Positions 29,789-32,117 of a stretch of DNA of 32,117 bases are shown here, piece after piece; within the stretch, counting starts at the first letter, position 1, and every line of letters begins with the position of its first letter. The stretch is from a virus: IMG/VR virus record IMGVR_UViG_3300042509_000239, positions 1 through 32,117 of that record; one strand, written 5' to 3'. The position numbers and the translations under genes were made by a program. The notes under the pieces are model-generated. The model worked only from the letters and a program-made list of their open reading frames with translations. It was not told the DNA's origin and ran no database searches.

Positions 29789-31692
29789 GCATCCCTATGA
29801 CCACAACAACCAAGCTAGATGCGGCTCTTAGCTATGCGTCATGGGGCTGGCATGTCTTGCCATTGATCCCAAACGATAAGCGCCCAGCCTCGGCACATGG
29901 CGTACATGATGCGACCACAGATGCAGATCAAATTAAGAGATGGTGGGCGCAGAATCCGAATTACAACATTGGTATCGCAGCAGGGGAAAAGTCCGGCATT
30001 GTGGTGTTTGATATTGACCCCCGCAATGGTGGCGACGAATCGTGGGACGATTTCACAACCGAGCACGGCGCGGTGCCAGACGGCATATGTCAGCTAACAG
30101 CCGGTGGTGGCCAGCACTATATCGCCCAGTGGCGAGATGGTTTGAAAAGTTGTGAATTGCGCAAAGGTGTTGATTTCTTGGCTGGTGGGCGCTACTTTGT
30201 GGTCGCACCATCAAGTGTGAATCAAAAAGAATACACATGGGAAGCGTCTGGCGACCCGACCGATGGTGTTTGCCCTTTTGTCATACCAGACCAATGGCTT
30301 GCAGCAATGGCCGTGCGCAAGGTGATTGTAAGCGCCACCGATGGTGCCTTGATTACCGGCAACCGTAATGCAGGCTTGGCGTCTCTCGCAGGGTCAATGC
30401 GTCGCAATGGGTTTTCAAACACCGAGATTCACGCAGCCATTAGCATAGTCAATGCCGAGCGGTGCGACATTCCCCTGCCAGCATCAGACATCAGACGTAT
30501 TGCTGAGAGCATATCCCGATATGAGCCAGAGCATGATTTAGGGGCATCTGTTTCCCTTGGCAATGCCGCAGCCGATAGTTTAATAAATAAAAATATTGAT
30601 GTTATTGAAAAGTTAAACGCCGTCTTTGGCGATCAACTTGGCACTGAGTACGAAGCACCCAACGAACTAGTCGAGGGTTTGATGACCATAGGGAGTGCCG
30701 TGGTCGTATATGGCGACAGCAATTCAGGCAAGACATTCTGGGCGCTCTCGGTCGCGGCATCCGTGGCAATGGGTACAGAATGTTATGGTCGTCGTACTGA
30801 CCCTGGTCTTGTTGTGTATCTGGCAAGCGAATCCCCTGCTAGCATCCGCTCACGTATTCAGGCATTAAAAAAATACCATAACGACGACTTAGAAAACTTG
30901 GTTGTTGTTCAAGCACCCGTTAATTTTTACTTAGGCGATGGCGACGCCACCGACGTAATCGCTTTGGTTAAGATGGTCGAGCAAATGAAAGGGCAACCGG
31001 TACGCCTGATCGTGGGCGACACCCTTGCCAGAATCAGCGCAGGAGCGAACGAAAACAGTGGGGAGGATATGGGACCGGTCATGTCCCGTTTTGACGTTGT
31101 GGCAGCCGCAACACGCGCTTGTATTATGATTATTCATCACAATGGCAAAGACGCCGCCAAGGGGTCAAGGGGCTGGTCCGGTATCCGCGCCCACATTGAT
31201 ACAGAGATTGAAGTTAACGAAAAGGATGGGGTTAGATCGGTTACCGTCACAAAACAGCGTGAATTACCCAGCAAGGGCGATGCGATTTACTTCAAGTTGC
31301 ACGTTATTGAGATGGGCAAAACCAAGTTTGGCAAACCGGCGACCACTTGCGTGGCAATCCCAGATGATGATTCACAGACACAGAACCCCCACCAGCCCCT
31401 GACAAAGTACGATCAAAACGTACAGTTATTAGAACGCGCTTGGCGTGTCTCAGGTGCCGAGATGCGCAACAATAGCCCGTACCTGTCCAGAAGTGCCCTA
31501 ATTGACGTCATTATGGGCGATGGTAACTCACAGCGCACGGCAGAGAATAAAGTGCTGCCAGGGCGCAAAGATGGGTTAATTATGCCAATGCTCAATGCCG
31601 GAGTAATGAAACCATATGAGCATGGCTGGATATTTGTAAACCCAACACAGACCACTGCGATGGTTATGCTATCCAATAATGATAAAGAGTAA
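29785..31692 (+). CDS. primase-polymerase fused to AAA (RepA-like) ATPase
   Basis: This 635-residue protein has an N-terminal prim-pol domain (bifunctional DNA primase/polymerase, AEP type): LPLIPNDKRPA (25-35), FDIDPRNGG (Asp 76 and 78), TAGGGQHYIA (His 111) and GVDFLAGGRYFVVAPSS (128-144, Asp 130). A helical linker with GNRNAGLASLAGSMRRNGFS (192-211) follows. The second half is a RecA-like ATPase/helicase domain of the AAA_25 type: Walker A GDSNSGKTF (310-318), Walker B LIVGDTLAR (408-416), HHNGKDAAKGSRG (451-463) and SGIRAHID. It likely primes and unwinds phage DNA. An alternative start lies at 29797. Confidence 0.9.
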   Translation: MSIPMTTTTKLDAALSYASWGWHVLPLIPNDKRPASAHGVHDATTDADQIKRWWAQNPNYNIGIAAGEKSGIVVFDIDPRNGGDESWDDFTTEHGAVPDGICQLTAGGGQHYIAQWRDGLKSCELRKGVDFLAGGRYFVVAPSSVNQKEYTWEASGDPTDGVCPFVIPDQWLAAMAVRKVIVSATDGALITGNRNAGLASLAGSMRRNGFSNTEIHAAISIVNAERCDIPLPASDIRRIAESISRYEPEHDLGASVSLGNAAADSLINKNIDVIEKLNAVFGDQLGTEYEAPNELVEGLMTIGSAVVVYGDSNSGKTFWALSVAASVAMGTECYGRRTDPGLVVYLASESPASIRSRIQALKKYHNDDLENLVVVQAPVNFYLGDGDATDVIALVKMVEQMKGQPVRLIVGDTLARISAGANENSGEDMGPVMSRFDVVAAATRACIMIIHHNGKDAAKGSRGWSGIRAHIDTEIEVNEKDGVRSVTVTKQRELPSKGDAIYFKLHVIEMGKTKFGKPATTCVAIPDDDSQTQNPHQPLTKYDQNVQLLERAWRVSGAEMRNNSPYLSRSALIDVIMGDGNSQRTAENKVLPGRKDGLIMPMLNAGVMKPYEHGWIFVNPTQTTAMVMLSNNDKE

Positions 31693-31804
31693 CCCCCTTT
31701 TGCCCCCTTTGACCCCCAAGGGGGTTCAGGGGGTTTGAAGGTAAAGTAGGGCGACCAACCCCCGCCCACCCCCTACCCCCTATAGGGGAGGGGGAAAGGG
31801 GGTT
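31691..31804. repeat. C-run/G-run hairpin and quadruplex-prone intergenic element
   Basis: This element separates convergent genes. Part A has three CCCCC runs (31693-31697, 31703-31707, 31713-31717) facing two GGGGG runs (31720-31724, 31729-31733). Part B nests AACCCCC (31757-31763) with GGGGGTT (31798-31804), CCCCCT (31769-31774) with AGGGGG (31789-31794), and CCCC (31777-31780) with GGGG (31785-31788) around TATA. On the minus strand the runs at 31780-31759 meet the four-G-run rule for a quadruplex. It probably terminates transcription from both sides; no T-run is present. Confidence 0.75.
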
Positions 31805-31807
31805 AGC

Positions 31808-32117
31808 CTATACGGGGTCTTTTTGGGGGTTAACTTCAATATCCGTCACATTATCAATCAATCTAGACTCAGCACTCCTTAGTGCTTCATTAATGGATAT
31901 CTGAGTGTGGGTGACGCTTACATCAATCTTGTCGCCCCATTGTTTGGGTCTAAGTTTTGATGCGGTCCACTTACGAGCGTCAATGCGCAAGCGCTGGCGA
32001 TTGACCCAGGCATTGATCAATTGAGGGTCTAGTCCTTCCGGTGGCATTTCATCCGATAGATCTACTAGTTCATCCGCGAGATAATCCCCGCGCTCTGCTA
32101 TTGCTTCTCTGTACTTG
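31808..32117 (-). CDS. terminase small subunit, C-terminal part (5' truncated by window edge)
   Basis: The frame stays open from the stop at 31810-31808 to the right edge, giving 102 residues and no start. The visible part begins KYREAIAERGDYLADELVDL and continues with NRQRLRIDARKWTASKLRPK, QWGDKIDVSVTHTQ and a charged SEALRSAESRL-like helix. The 'R-x-R-L-x-x-D-A-R-K-W-x-x-S-K-L-x-P-K-x-x-G-D-K' pattern is characteristic of a broad family of phage small terminase subunits, which recognise pac DNA and regulate the large subunit. It is on the minus strand, opposite to the structural genes. An internal Met at 32047 is not the true start because homology continues upstream. Confidence 0.85.
   Translation of the reverse strand, partial: KYREAIAERGDYLADELVDLSDEMPPEGLDPQLINAWVNRQRLRIDARKWTASKLRPKQWGDKIDVSVTHTQISINEALRSAESRLIDNVTDIEVNPQKDPV

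Noticed and set aside
1-32117. tRNA genes, CRISPR arrays, integrase, transposase or attachment sites
   Set aside because: I looked for cloverleaf sequences, regularly spaced repeats, tyrosine or serine recombinase motifs and IS ends and found none. Absence by eye is not proof, and part of the phage genome lies outside the window.

Overview
The window is a nearly complete genome, or large genome fragment, of a tailed phage with a P22-like (podovirus-type) virion. I see no bacterial housekeeping genes, no tRNA or rRNA genes and no CRISPR array. Coding density is very high: no gap between genes exceeds about 125 bases, and many neighbours overlap by ATGA. The portal, scaffold, coat, gp4-like and gp10-like products, a tail-needle candidate and three ejection-protein candidates follow the P22 order. 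The lysis proteins (3TM holin, GH108 endolysin) suggest a Gram-negative, proteobacterial host. The host cannot be named from the sequence; a freshwater-type betaproteobacterium is only a guess. No integrase or CI-type repressor is visible, so a lytic life style is likely within the limits of this window.

Layout. (1) 1-1792, plus: a block of tiny genes and a GroES-like co-chaperonin, interrupted by two HNH endonucleases. (2) 1782-7612, plus: the portal, then a cargo block with a DUF5856-like protein, small structural proteins and three tail-appendage or tailspike genes, lying between portal and scaffold. (3) 7668-12551, plus: scaffold, P22-like coat, two small putative head proteins bracketed by hairpins, gp4-like head completion protein and a repeat-containing fibre. 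(4) 12555-20419, plus: gp10-like stabilisation protein, a needle candidate with a C1q/TNF-like end, and the ejection-protein block. (5) 20421-21552, plus: lysis cassette. (6) 21500-29503, minus: one long operon for DNA metabolism and regulation, holding small Cys-motif proteins, DUF3310, winged-helix and ribbon-helix-helix proteins, a VRR-NUC nuclease, a PAPS-reductase-like PP-loop enzyme, an SF2 helicase, a Cas4/RecB-like nuclease, a DUF669-like ssDNA-binding protein and a Sak4-like ATPase. (7) 29504-29620: a divergent control region with two overlapping sigma70-like promoters. (8) 29621-31692, plus: a 55-residue HTH protein coupled to a primase-polymerase/AAA ATPase fusion. (9) 31693-31807: an extreme C-run/G-run intergenic element. 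(10) 31808 to the right edge, minus: the C-terminal part of a small terminase subunit. The large terminase is not in the window.

How it works together. The divergent region at about 29.55 kb probably sets the choice between the recombination operon (leftward) and the primase operon (rightward), with the small HTH protein as the likely switch. Sak4-like ATPase, DUF669-like protein, SF2 helicase and two nucleases form a plausible recombination-dependent replication module. The PP-loop enzyme embedded in it is the least explained part and may modify a nucleic acid. The plus-strand block builds the capsid, tail and ejection apparatus and then lyses the cell.
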